A DNA stretch of 64,000 nt, taken from contig VZTI01003800.1 of NCBI GenBank assembly GCA_013397865.1, positions 210,709 to 274,708 on the forward strand, given 5' to 3'. A program made the position numbers and the translations under genes. This document shows positions 1 through 12,100 of this stretch, piece after piece; position 1 is the first letter of the stretch; each line of letters starts with the position of its first letter. A model generated the notes under the pieces. The model ran no database searches. It was not told where the DNA came from and saw only the letters and a program-made list of their open reading frames with translations. Source of the stretch: Struthidea cinerea (Eukaryota > Chordata > Aves > Passeriformes > Corcoracidae).

Positions 1-3000
1 AAAAAGGGCTGCAATTGCCTTGGAGCCTAAAATAGACTGAGCTTCAATGCCATGGAAAAAATCACCAGCTTCTCCATCATTTCTTTAAAGGTCAGAATTT
101 TTGTAGGTGGATTGGGAGCGCAGTGGATTGCAGATGCGTTTAACAGCAGGGTATTTTCCGCTGCCATGACCAGTTAAGGAAGATTTTCAAAAACACATCT
201 GCTGGTAAACAGTTTGGCCCTACTCTGGGTCATCTGCCTTATCTGTGCTCATTGCTGCATGAATTCTTACCTGGATGAAGTCCCAAACCTCACATCAGTC
301 AAAGTTAGGCTTTCAGTACAGTCCATTACATTTTTTAGAGAGGTAACTCCGTGGCTTTTGGTTGGTTTTATGATGCAGGTCTGCTTCTTCACAAATGTAT
401 GAAGCACACTGGCAGTAGAGACAAAGCCTGCTCCTTCCCACTTCCTGTTCACATTTCACTCGTCAGCAGGCAGAGCACATCATGAAAGAATAAATGAAGG
501 GAAAACAGATGACTTAAAGAATAACAAGGATGAAGAGAGAATTTCTCTGTGCTGAAAAACGAGGCTGAATTCCAATATCATTTTGCATCATTTCAGACAA
601 CTAATATTATTCAGAAATTGATTTACGAGGAATTCAAACACAAATTGCCTACAAACTGATGTGGAAGGCAATAAATCTATTTTCCTTTTCAATCTCTCCC
701 ACTCTGCAGGTGACTAAATGCCCTTGGTTTAAGATTTCTCTCTCTCCAGTCTGTTGTAACAGAATCTGAAATTCTGTTTAGAACTAGAGAGGTTAAAATA
801 TAATCCTCTTTATTAAATGGATGAACCAAAATGCAATTAAATAGACAAAGATCTTTGCAGGTTGGGTTTTATGCTGGAGAGTGTCTACACTTTACACATA
901 TTTGTATAATACTTAAATATCTCTAAGTAATTTAACTTTTCTAAATGTTTATTAGTCCATGGTGAGCGCACTGGATCCTCTTCTGGGATCAAGATATGAA
1001 TTTATAAGAAGTGTAAAGTATTTAGATAGTTTCAAACATATTTCAGAGCACTTGTAACATCTGGGGAATGATTTCTACTTGGCTGTTCTACTGTTAACTT
1101 CAGAGAGAAATGCAGGCAGCTTAACCAGCTGAGATTCTGTGTACCAGGGACAGCTGAGCCTGTTGCCTAACGGTTGTTATGAAGAGGGTGTTGTTTCCTT
1201 GGAGTGCCTTCCCTCCCAACTCGACCTCTGCCACCCAAATCACACTAGACAGAAATGAGCTTCTAAATTTCTGTAAAATAAAGAGAAAATCTCCACCAAA
1301 AGTACATGCCATGGGAAGAACTGAAAATTCTTCCTGACATACTTTCCTGTGAGCTGAGACATTGGAAGAGCCTCAAAAAGCAAAATTAACTAGGCGGTGA
1401 AAAGGTAACAGCACTCTTAATGAAATCCTCTGCCTTGGTCATGAAAAGACATTTTGCTGGGGCAGCCTACATCTGTGCAATCACTACATCTAACTCAAGA
1501 GGCTTGCAGTTATGTCTTCCAAAATAGCTCTCATAGTGCATCTGAAAGATTTGTCTGCACATTTATTATTTGAAGGTTATGCTGTTCACACCTTGGACTT
1601 GAATTTGCAGTTTAAAAAGAACAATGCTATATTTTTGTTCAGTTTTTATCTCACCTTGTGTTCACCTCCAGTGGCAACTGCTTTTTCTACTACAGCCCAT
1701 CACGAGGTGGTTTGTAACACCAATCAAAGTCAACGGGTACTTCAGAGGACCAAGCATTAGTTTTTAACACAACTAGAAAGCACTGGAGAAAAAGTAGAGG
1801 AAAGGGAGATGGTGAAGAAACCAGAGCCCACAGCCATTGGTACTTCAGCATTTAATAGGAAACTGTATTGCAACTGACTGAAGCCCTCGTCTCTATGATA
1901 CATCCCATCTCTACGATGCAGCTAAACCAGGCTTTCTGAGTTCCTTGCCAGTTTTAAGTGTCCTGCAATTTTTAACAGATGCTGCTGCCACACTGAGGAA
2001 GAGCTGTGATTGTACATTATTATGTTTTCTCCTTTGTTTTCACATACCCAACCTAAAGAGATTTTATTCTCTTTTTTAAATGTGGCTGATTTTCAGTCTT
2101 CTTAACAGAAAAATACAAAATTGTGTTGCTTCTGCTTTTGTACTAAAGCTATTTGTGAGGGTCATAAACCCATAAGCCAAGGATGATTTTCTCACCTCAC
2201 TCTTAACTAAGGCAAATCTCCTTTGCTTTATCTGGCCATACTCAACAGCTCTTCTCCACTGAGTTGTCATGAGTCCTGAGGGGAGCACACGAGATGTTTG
2301 GTGAGGAGGGAAAAGAACTAATGTTCTTCTTATAGAGGCAGCTATCTTCACATGCTCTGGTTGTGATACGGGCCTCTGCTGAACAGAAAGTTCTCTGCAC
2401 CTGTACAGGGAAGCAGGAACAGAGAACAGAGAATTGCATGACCTGAAAACACTAAAGAGATGATCAAAAATGTCACAGACAAGGCATAAGAAATAGAGGT
2501 AGGTATGACTGCATCCTAAAAAATTAATGGGACTGATGAGCCCTCAATGACATAGGAAGGTAGGAACACTGGTTTCAACTAATAGCATTGACTGACCACA
2601 GCCTGGTAACTGTGAAGACTTCCTGAAACTTTTAGAGTTCATACTATTGTCACATGTATTTTCCAATTCAATCAAATGGCTTTTTGAGGAGAGAATAATA
2701 CAGTGTGAAATCAGTCCTACCGCAATTCAGATCTGATGGCATTTCTGAACCTTTGCTTTCCTTCGCTCTCTCTTTCTCAAGATCCCCCTGGCCCAGGCCC
2801 AGTCAGACAATTTCCCCTCAACATTTGCTAACAAGGGAAGGCAGTTCATTTCACTATTTCTTGTTCCTGGTTTAAACTGGATGGTTCTGAAGGGATAATG
2901 GTATCAGTACCATTATCAAGTGGTGACTCCTCTGTGCTCGAAGAAGGACAGAAGTGAGAGGGGCAACCATAAGAAAGTCTGTCATTACTGGGAAAAACGG

Positions 3001-3210
3001 ATGAAATTGCTGTTCTTTACTTCTTTCCCTTCCAACAATTATCTAAGGCAGCTACTGAGACCTAACTACTAAGGATCCATGCAAATATCTACTGTGCTTG
3101 TCTGATCAATGATTCAATAGGCAAAGAGGGGCCTTTTTTCCATGCTCATCTTTGATTTCTGCACAGAACTATGCTAAGCTTGTGTTTCTCAGATGAAAGC
3201 AAGTGGTACA
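1..3210. other. Non-coding stretch, no gene recognised
   Basis: Mixed-composition vertebrate non-coding DNA. Open frames are under about 95 codons, lie on both strands, and none resembles a protein family I know. No LINE, SINE or LTR end is recognisable. The only distinct structure is a short perfect palindrome at 2894-2917, listed separately. Confidence 0.6.
2894..2917. repeat. Short perfect inverted repeat
   Basis: The 10-base arm GATAATGGTA (2894-2903) is followed by the loop TCAG and the exact reverse complement TACCATTATC (2908-2917). Such a structure could form a small hairpin, but one this short can arise by chance in a 64-kb window. No flanking gene suggests a function. Confidence 0.6.
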
Positions 3211-3800
3211 GTTTATGCTAAAATGACAAAACAATTTGAAAGCGAATGTGTATAACGGAGAGAAGAACTTAAGCGCATGGTTGACATTATTACGTTTATT
3301 TCTCAGTGAGACCTGTCTTTTCGTGACACTAATCAAAAAACTGGGTCACCTCACAATGGTAATTTCCTAGGAATCTTGAAATTCATGAGTCAATTTGATC
3401 CCTTTTTAGCTGAACATTCACTAAGCACAGTGAGGCTGGTGGAGCTCAGCTAGCTCATCAGACTTGTCATCGACTATATGTGAAGAGTTTATATCCTTAA
3501 TGGGATCAAAGGTTTTATCAGTGATCCTTCGTAAATGTAAACAGATGAAATATTTTTCTATCAGCATTGATTCCACACCTGACATTTCTTCTGTTGATCA
3601 GTTAATGGTTATTGTCCATTATAAAATCAGAGACAAGGAAGGTTTATTACTTTCTTAACAACCAAGAGCCATGCCGAAGAACACCCCCTACCCTCCCCCT
3701 GTTCGAATCCATCTTGCTACAACTGAATATTAATAACATCATTTGCCATTGCCAAGGACAGATTTAATGTGATGCTAGTCTGGACATCATGAGGAACTTT
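3211..3800 (+). pseudogene. Decayed hAT-type transposase (DUF4371/ZMYM1-like)
   Basis: Seen: one frame runs from 3211 to 3453 with internal stops at 3253 and 3307. It contains NGNFLGILKF and FDPFLAEH, which resemble the segment just before the catalytic core in DUF4371-type hAT transposases. A +1 frameshift moves the match to 3464-3655, which opens SSTICEEFISLMGSK and continues with YFSISIDSTPDISSVDQL. That second motif is typical of the first RNase H-like strand and holds the expected first catalytic aspartate. Further weak similarity (a CxGQ-like stretch near 3745-3760) follows after the stop at 3656. Known: this family includes autonomous hAT elements and domesticated ZMYM-type genes. Inferred: the copy is dead, with at least three stops and one frameshift, and is 5' and 3' incomplete. 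No terminal inverted repeats or 8-bp target duplication were found. It could instead be a decayed copy of a host ZMYM-like gene. Confidence 0.68.
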
Positions 3801-6800
3801 TCAAAATATTGCATGGTGTTTTAAAATGCAGATCTCCCTTTAAAGTCAAATAGAAGTCAGTCAGCTAAAATCCTAGCCATCCTTCAGAAATTTAGAACTA
3901 GAGAGGTCTCCAGACAAGGATTTGTGACATTAAAGCATCGGCAGGGAGTGCCATGCACTTAGCCTTTTTTGTCAACACAAAATTATGCTCTTCTTTAGTG
4001 TCTTTTAGTGTTAACTCTGAATATCCCCCAGCAGATCTATGCAACTGAGAATATTCCTGGGAATATGACACAATTCTGAAACATGCTACAGCTATCAATG
4101 AATTAAGGCTCATCAGATTCTTCAGCTGTGCAATATCACCCTTGTTTGGCATAAGGAGGAACAAAGTGATGAAAGTGACTTCTCTATATTATTACAAAAT
4201 TCTAGCAATGCAGAAAAACAATCCCATTTCAGTGAATTATTTTTAGGGGAGGGGATGAAGCTTACAAAAAGAACCAGTTCTAGAAAGAAATCATACTGTA
4301 GTGAGATACAGTTAAATTGCAATAAAAAGGAAAAAAATGTTTCAAACCCTATAAAAACAAAGGAAAAATATCTTGTTTTAAGTCAGACAGAATTTTTCAT
4401 TCAACATCAAGCAAAGGGTTTTCTTAGGAAATTTTGATTCATCAAAAATAAAAACTACATCGCTCTGAACTGCATAAATTACCTGCTGCAAGAGTGACCA
4501 AACCTGGAAACATGGCAAACAATATCAATTTATAAAGAAGAAAGGACATTTCAACCTAGATAGAATCAGACCAGTTTCTCCGGGCAGAACATGAGTAACT
4601 CAGTCAGGTTCATGCGAGTCAGTCATAGCCACAAATGTAGAAGTGAGCCTCTGGGCTTAATATGCAATATGGAGTTGATCCCTTGTCCCTAAATCAGCAT
4701 CAGCATTGACAGCTGGATTACCAGGAGTATGTCTGCACAGCACAGTGCAGGCTGTAGAGACACACTGCAAGAGCACTGACCCAGGACTGGGACAGTAACA
4801 GGTAAATCTCTCAGCTGACCGGGGCAGCCTCATGGGGCTGGGCAGAGCAAGAGCCATCCAGAGACACTGGGACTGCAGCAAGAGCCATTCAGAGCTAGCT
4901 GGTGGCTCTCTGCACAGGAGGATGTTTGGGTGTTTGACCTTTCCTGCAGAAATTACCAGTAATCCTTTGGATTGTATTCTACAATTTGTGAATCCTGTCA
5001 TCGCTGGGCTGATGCACAGAAGAGAAAAATAAAACATAAATCCAAATGAGGCTGAGATCAATGTATTATTAGCGATCAAATGTTCATTGTTACATTTGAA
5101 TTCAGAGGAAGTTAACACTCATCTCACAGAGCCAATGTAAAGAAAGTAGCTCTTCCCGAAATCTCCAGTAAAGATCCTCTACTGATGGTCTGACTGTACA
5201 AACACACACTGCACATACTGATGACCAATACCTCTGACACAGGGAGTATTTCCCCATTTGATGAATAAAGAGGGACCATTGAAGGAATGGGCCTCAGTAC
5301 TGAAAACCCCTCAGAGCAGACTCTGCCTTCTTCCTCAGGCACAGTGCATCCTGATGGTTTTATGCATTAACACAAATAAATAAGGAGAAAGGTTTCATGC
5401 TTCATCTTACCAGGTTGTTAACTGAACATACGCATCAACATTTCATCATTAACAAGTGTCCTTCTGATTCAATGCTTTGGAACTAAAAGCCATAAACCAA
5501 AAAGCCTAAATGAACAATGTTTTTCTCATTTCTGCCTTGCAGATGATATATTAAAAAAAAAAAAGGCCTTGCAATGCTCATGCTACACAATTCCAGCATG
5601 TGACCTGTCCACTGAAATGATGGTGTCCCTGATTACAAGATGAGAAATTTCAATTCCTACTTAAGGCCCATTTTCGAAACAGCAAAACTTAAATCAGAGT
5701 TTCACTGGGGAATCTTTTTAGTAAGAAGTTACTGCGTATCAAAACCTGTCCTGTTTTCTTTCCCCTCCCACTAAGTACACTCACTTGTGAGGAAGTGACA
5801 CCCCTTTGCTTGCTTTTGTTCTGGCCCCATATTTGTCTATTCCAGCAAACTCAATCCAAGGTGGTGGCCACTGCCATCTCCCTTGACTGCTATACATGCA
5901 GTGCATGCCACCTTTACTGCCTCCTGAATCCATCTGCTGAAAAGGCATGCTGATCCAGTCACCTGCACAGAGAGCACTCCAGACTCTGTATGCACTCAGC
6001 ATGGAAGAGACTGATGGGAGCACAGGTCATAAAAGTGCTCCAGTCCATTTCTCTGTGAGGTTCATTACACTGCCATATTTCAGCGGCGTGTTTATCTTAC
6101 AGTTTTTCTGATTGTAAAAGTCTTAAGTGATAAGGAATTATTTCATTATGCTCAAAAGTGGCTCTGGCTTTGATGAAGTCACTGCTTATATGCACTGCCT
6201 AGTTCTGATTACTTTTCAAGAAGAGCATCAAAAAGTTTGAAATTTTTCTCTTTCCTTAAAGGAGGAAAATATAATTTTTATTGACACACTTCTGGATCAC
6301 ACCGTGTTTATGTGTAGTTATTAAAAATCTATCAGGTGCTAGCAATGATCAAGAAAAAAATGGTATTCAAAATACAGATCTCTAATGACAGAAGTTATAA
6401 CAAAATCTAGTACCCAGGAAAAAGTAGATTAATTCTGTTTTGGAAATAGGTACATATTTCAAACATTGAAGGACAATAGTTTACTATTGTGTTCTATGTT
6501 ATGATGTCTTTGTCACTGAGCCATTTTTTTGGTCAAAACTGAATGTTTTTCTTTTTTTTTCTTTTCAAAACTGTGCTAATGGAGGGGTAGCTCAGCAGAT
6601 ATTTCATTGGAACAATGCATCCAACCCACAACTCATTTTGGCCGCCTTCTTTTTCCAAGGATGGACTTACATGTGCACTTGTGCTATGCACAGATAAACA
6701 ACGTCTTCTGATAAACTCTGTGTTCACTGTGCATTCAGACTGCAGTTGATCTTCTGACAGATTGGCTGTAATGGCTTTTTTTCTGGGAAAGGGACACACC

Positions 6801-8387
6801 ACGCTGTCACCCTTTGTGACAGGACTGCTTGGTCCTTACAGCTCTGTCTCAGGATCAGTCGTTCTCTCAGGTACAGCGAGTCAAGGCATTGCTGGGCACC
6901 AAAAATTCTGCAGCCATTTTTGAGTAGAAGTCTCAGCATTAGAGCATGAGATGAGGGTCACACTATCTATTCACCTCACAGAGATGTTTAAAAATAAATC
7001 AGTGTTTGTGATTACTCAGACACCAAGTTATTCAAGGATTCATTTTCCTGATTCAAGTTAATAAGACAAAATAAATTACAGAATCCAAGAAAAACAGGCA
7101 AAATTCCACACTGAGTAATAAAGGGCTGAAGTTTCACCTGCAGAAGATTATGTCCAACCTTACAGCAAATATGTTTTTACATATCTTTTTTCAGTCCTGC
7201 CTTTTCCATGACATTATTCTTCCACTTTAACCCTTTTCCAAGCTAGGATGAAGCTGTCCTTACATGAGTCAGGAGCCATGGAGAACACTCACGTTTATGC
7301 AGCTATGGAATTCCCACCCAAACACAGGGGTCACCATTAATAGGAATGCCAGAACCAACCAGCACAGGCAGGCATGGATTTACCAACTTCCACCTCAGAA
7401 GAGGTAACAGTCATAGCCACTGCTCTGAGTGACAGCAAGCACAACATTCTTTTCATCTCACATATCTAATTCCACATAGCCACCTCCCAAAGAGCTGGGT
7501 TTTGGGATGCAGTAACAGAACAGGAAGAAGGGTTACCCCTGGATGGTCTACTCAGCAACTGAAAGTGAGGGTCACCTCTTGCAATGGCCAACGCCCATGA
7601 AAATGCAGCTCATTTCACAAGAACAGTGGAAAAAAATGCCTCACTATAGGACTGAAAAATTCTGTAAAGCTCTTTGCAATGCTCTAGGGAAACCCCAGAC
7701 AAATTCTTCCTCAGTCGGCGTCCCTGTGGTGGCTGGAGAACTGTTAGTTCTGAAGCATCATTTCCCTCAAGTGGTAAAGCTGCACTGGGGAGTTGAGAGA
7801 AAAGCAGTGTAAGGCTGCACACACGTAGTGCTCACAGACACACCAGAGCTGATCCCAACACCAAGGAGAAATGACAGAAAGACTGATATGGGCTCGAGAA
7901 GAAGTGCAGAAACTTCACAGTATCTAATAATGAGACTTGCAACCCTTGGCACTGTGAAGGGAGTGGGACAGAAGTTGTCTACAAGACTAAGACTGCTGCA
8001 AATGAAAGAAGGTGCACCATTAGCAAAGTGATACCAGAACATCTGAGTTTTGTAATGTAAGCTTTGAGTTCTAGAGGCTTTCTACCTTAATTTCACTTAC
8101 TTGTAGTGTCCGTGTCCAAAAAAACATCAGTCTTGGGGGAAAAATGAGGGAAAAGAACTTCTGCTATTTCAGTTTTTTTCTCTCTCAGCTTGGTTTCCTC
8201 AATTTTTTCATTTTGCAATATTCAGTAAGATCTGGAGGTATATGTGCATATCAAGAAAAGGATGTGTCAAGGGCAAAAATTTGATTAATTGCCTGGTTAC
8301 ATACATTGAAGCCTGCTAAATGAGGAAGAAGTAAGATTAACAGTGTTCTAATGAAAAGAAAGATAGAGAGTGCATATAGCTTTCAGA
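3801..8387. other. Non-coding stretch, possible faint continuation of the hAT remnant
   Basis: Nothing in this stretch is convincingly coding. The first few hundred bases (to about 4250) may hold more of the upstream transposase, but similarity is too weak to draw a boundary. The longest open frame is 153 codons on the minus strand at 4657-5118. It has no recognisable domain, and I regard it as chance. A pure A tract of 12 bases lies at 5553-5564. Confidence 0.5.
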
Positions 8388-8970
8388 AAAGAGTGACAGT
8401 AATTTCATTAGAGCACTGAAAAAACATACTGAAAAATCAGTCGACTATTCAACCTACTCTATCAATTTCACATCAGCACTGACCTCAATAAATTCTTGCA
8501 ACTCAACATGATGTTTCTTTTGTGAAGAATATTCATCACCTCCAGACCTTTTACTTAATGAACTTACTCTTGAAGTAGATAAAAAAGTACAAAAACATGC
8601 TTTCAAAAGGCAAAATAAACACATTGCCAAATTGAGCACTGGAGACTTGATTGCTTCCTAGCTTAGTGCAAGGAAAGAATGTGATTTACCAGGAAGTCAG
8701 TAACTCCAGAAATAAACTCCCAGAGAAAGCTTTTTTTAAAAATGAAAAAAAGCATATGCAAATAGACATGTCTATATTGGCACAGCATTCCACTTCAGAA
8801 AAACATCCAACAGCAGGCAAAATAGTTTCATCCATAGCTCTCTGCTTTGAATATTGAGCTGCAAATCATTGAAGAATATTTTCTTTCTTTCTGTTATAAA
8901 GTTTCTAATTCTTTGATTGAGCTGGGCAAAAAATATTGCCAGAGAGGACTCCCCACCCACACTATTTCTT
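8388..8970 (+). pseudogene. Fossil of an uncharacterised repeat-encoded protein (tentative)
   Basis: Seen: one plus frame is readable from about 8388 through a stop at 8509-8511 and on to a stop at 8659. After the first stop it reads CFFCEEYSS, then LEVDKKVQKHAFKRQNKH, then AKLSTGDLIAS. The order of a CxxC pair, a charged helix and an (A/S)KLS(T/A)GD(L/M)IA motif recalls the N-terminal part of a large family of uncharacterised proteins found in many copies in fish and invertebrate genomes. A shift at about 8660 gives a possible continuation (IYQEVSNSRNK), and another shift gives a stretch to about 8970. Inferred: a very old, non-functional mobile-element relic. The match is from memory of the motif order, so the family assignment is uncertain. 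The A-rich tract at 9030 follows shortly after but need not belong to it. Confidence 0.35.
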
Positions 8971-9029
8971 TTTTTTTTCCTATTTTCTTTTTCCCTCTTC
9001 AGTTGAAATCCCATTGTGTGGATAGCATG

Positions 9030-9120
9030 AAAAAAAAAAAAAACAACCAACCAACCAAAAAAAAAAAAACCACCACTCCAAAAAAAACACAACAAAAAAA
9101 CCCCAAGCCCCCACAAACAA
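9030..9120. repeat. A-rich low-complexity tract with (CCAA)n
   Basis: A run of 14 A residues (9030-9043) leads into CAACCAACCAACC, then another long A run and imperfect A/C-rich sequence to about 9120. It is simple sequence, not coding. Open frames crossing it on both strands, rich in lysine, proline and phenylalanine, are products of the composition. Confidence 0.85.
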
Positions 9121-12100
9121 GTAGGAGTCATGCACCATTTCTTAAAAACTAAACCCCAGTTTCTGCAACCAGCAACTGGATTGGAATTTGGTTTATGTCT
9201 TGAGTGTAAGCCCAATGCTAAGCAACTTCATCTGTCCCTATTTAGCCAAAGTTTTAGAAAACTTTCTGTGATTAAATATGCCACTTTGGTGACACACAGG
9301 AGCTTGGTACTGCCTAAGAAACTGACAGGTAAGTGCAACACTGGAGCTGGTTTTGGCCTCATAATGATACTGACTTTTCTCTGAATTTGTGTCTCACATC
9401 AATATTTGGCTCACTAGCCCATAGTGCAGACAAAGAATCTCAGAATTGCTACAGAAACACAAAATGGAGGCATTTTGGTTATTTTACCACATAGTCCAAT
9501 TGAAAACAACTGTGCAGTTAGCACACACACACAACACTTAGAGATGTCTTTTCTGTCAGCTCTGCAGCAGACTTTTCTGTCAGCTCACTTTCCATAGCTC
9601 AGTCATGGCTGTATGGGCAAGGTAAAACTCACACTTTCACACAGGGCGTATGCCAGCTCTGTGTGCTTTGGCCACTGCTGGTGCAACACACAGAGTAGAT
9701 GGGCCCAGAAGAAGCAGTTACTGGAACTTCTGAGGCATAAAGGTGTTTGGAAGGCAACTGTCAGATCCTGCACATGCATGGGGTGTCAGGAAAAACTGGG
9801 CTGGTGTCAGTCAAATTATCTTGTTCATCAGTCTCCTAGGAAATCTACTGAGAAGCCTAAAACAAGATGTTGAAAGAGATGGTGTTATTTCTTCTGTGAA
9901 ATGAGGGGTTGTTTTATGTAGCAAATCTGACAATGAATTTCTAACATGAAAGAATCCCTTTACTACATCTTAGCTACTTTACTTGATCCAAGGTTTTAGA
10001 ATAACCTGAGAGCGTCAGTCAGGAACAAAACAATATGAAAAGACCTGATAAAAACTCAGAAGTTTTATCAGGCAAAGTCAAACGAAAACAACCAGAAGGA
10101 TCAACACATCAAGCTGGCTTTTTCTTTCTTCTCCCATTACCTGCTGCAGCTTTTCCTCAAAACTGGTGGCTCTAAGTCGACAAGGGGGGAAAAAAAATCA
10201 CTGTTGACTCTCAGCTCAGATTTAAAGTAACACACCAGTCCAGGTGCATTCACCACTTCTTCACATACAGAAACTAATTAAGTAAAATAAGAGCTTTAGA
10301 AGAGTAACTTCCTTCTCTCGGACAAAGTAGGAAGGAGGTGGGGATGGGTATTTACACCTTTCAGCATCAAGCATCACACTTGTAAACCCAACTTCTACTT
10401 CTCTCTATTGAGCGTGTTCCTAGAAGAGTCATCCAGCCAAGGTATCAACATTTAAGAGGTGTATCATTCCTCTGCAATAAGCAGTTTCATTGGTAGTGAT
10501 ATTTAAATCTTCTCCTCTTAGTGTCAGCTGGCATGATAGTTACAGTGCAGATACAAATGATGCTTACAGCCAATGAGAGACCCTAAATATGGAAAATGGA
10601 GAATAACTGACCATTTTGACAGATAAAAATAGAGAACTTCCACACAGGATATGATGAAGCTGCTGGAGATATTGATATAGTCGCACTTAAAATAATGACA
10701 GCAGTATCAAAAAGAAGCTAAAAAGTCTAATGAAATATGAGCACAAATCTCAGGATGTCCTGCTCTTTTTTAAATGCCCTATTCTGCAGCATGTCAGATG
10801 ACAGAATAAAAGGTTGACCACAGTAAGCATATTACCCAGTAGTCCTACCAAGCTCCTTAACCACCAGGAGCAATCTCTCCATGCTCCACTTAAAAAGTGG
10901 AAGTGATAACCAACATTCAGGCCATTCCTCATTTCACCAAAAGACTCAAGTTTATAAATAGTTCCTGCCACCACCTAACTAGATTTTGTGCTCAAAAAGC
11001 TAGTTCCATCCATATCAGTATCGAAAGAACATTTTAGGAAAGATTCATTGCTGTGCATTTTCTCTTGGGCTGGGGAAAGAAGGAAACTTTATTTGTCATC
11101 ATGTACTGATCTTACTGTTTCAAAAAATATTTTCACATGAGGAACAGAGAGGTACCTGGGGAAACTTGGTGAAATGAGACAACTTTTCAATTCTTGTAGT
11201 GTACTTCACCCACCAGTACAAGGGAAACAGTAATAAATACTCATCAAAGAATGCTCATCTGTGTTCACATCAACAAATAAAAAATAGCAGTTGCTTTTAA
11301 CTACTACAGATCCCTGGATGACACTTCAGTTTATTTGCAATCTCTCATGACTGCACTTTCCTTGCATGTATTGCATCCCAAACTTCAAGCATGACATGAA
11401 AAAATAAAGACAAATGTGCTCTTCCTGCTGGGTTTAGTATCCCCCTCTTCACACCAAACCTCACCAGCAATTGCCAAGCAACTTTCAGAGCAAGGTGCTA
11501 TTCAGCACAAGTGGAGGGTTCTGGACTTGTGGGAGGGTGGGAGCTCTCATGAATCACTGCTGGCAGCAAGCAGGAAAGAGTCAAGACCTTAATGGTGAGG
11601 TTAAACAGCTGGGATTCAGATATATTGTCATAGGATACCAAGAGGCTCCCTGGCCACAGTTTCCTTGTAAAGAATACAGCTGAAAATAATGTTTGGGTTT
11701 TGGGGTTTTTTCAAATACAGTAGTTCTACTACTTTTACTAAACACTTAAACTTTGTTTCTTGAGGCCGAAGGTTAATCTTACTTCCAAGCTTTCCTTTAT
11801 ATTTGTTATCTTTAGGAAAGTAAAGCAAATGGCAATAAAGAGCACTTGCTCAATTCACTGCTTCAGCCAGCAGGCCTCGGTAAATCTGCGTAAAGCCTTA
11901 ACTAAGTTAACAGCAAAATCTTGGATCAGGGGCTTATACACCTGCTCTTGTTCTTAAACAGTGTGTTTAATTTGCAACTTTGCTGTAATCTTCAGAATTA
12001 CCTGAAACTGACTATTAGAAAGGTTAATGTTTAAAAATTAAAATAACTATTAAATTCAAAAATCCACAAAAAAAAGATCCTTCATGATTCATTGGATAAT

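Noticed and set aside
4657..5118. 153-codon minus-strand open frame
   Set aside because: No recognisable domain, no splice or promoter context, and an odd composition rich in Cys, Ser and Leu; a frame this length is expected by chance in 64 kb.
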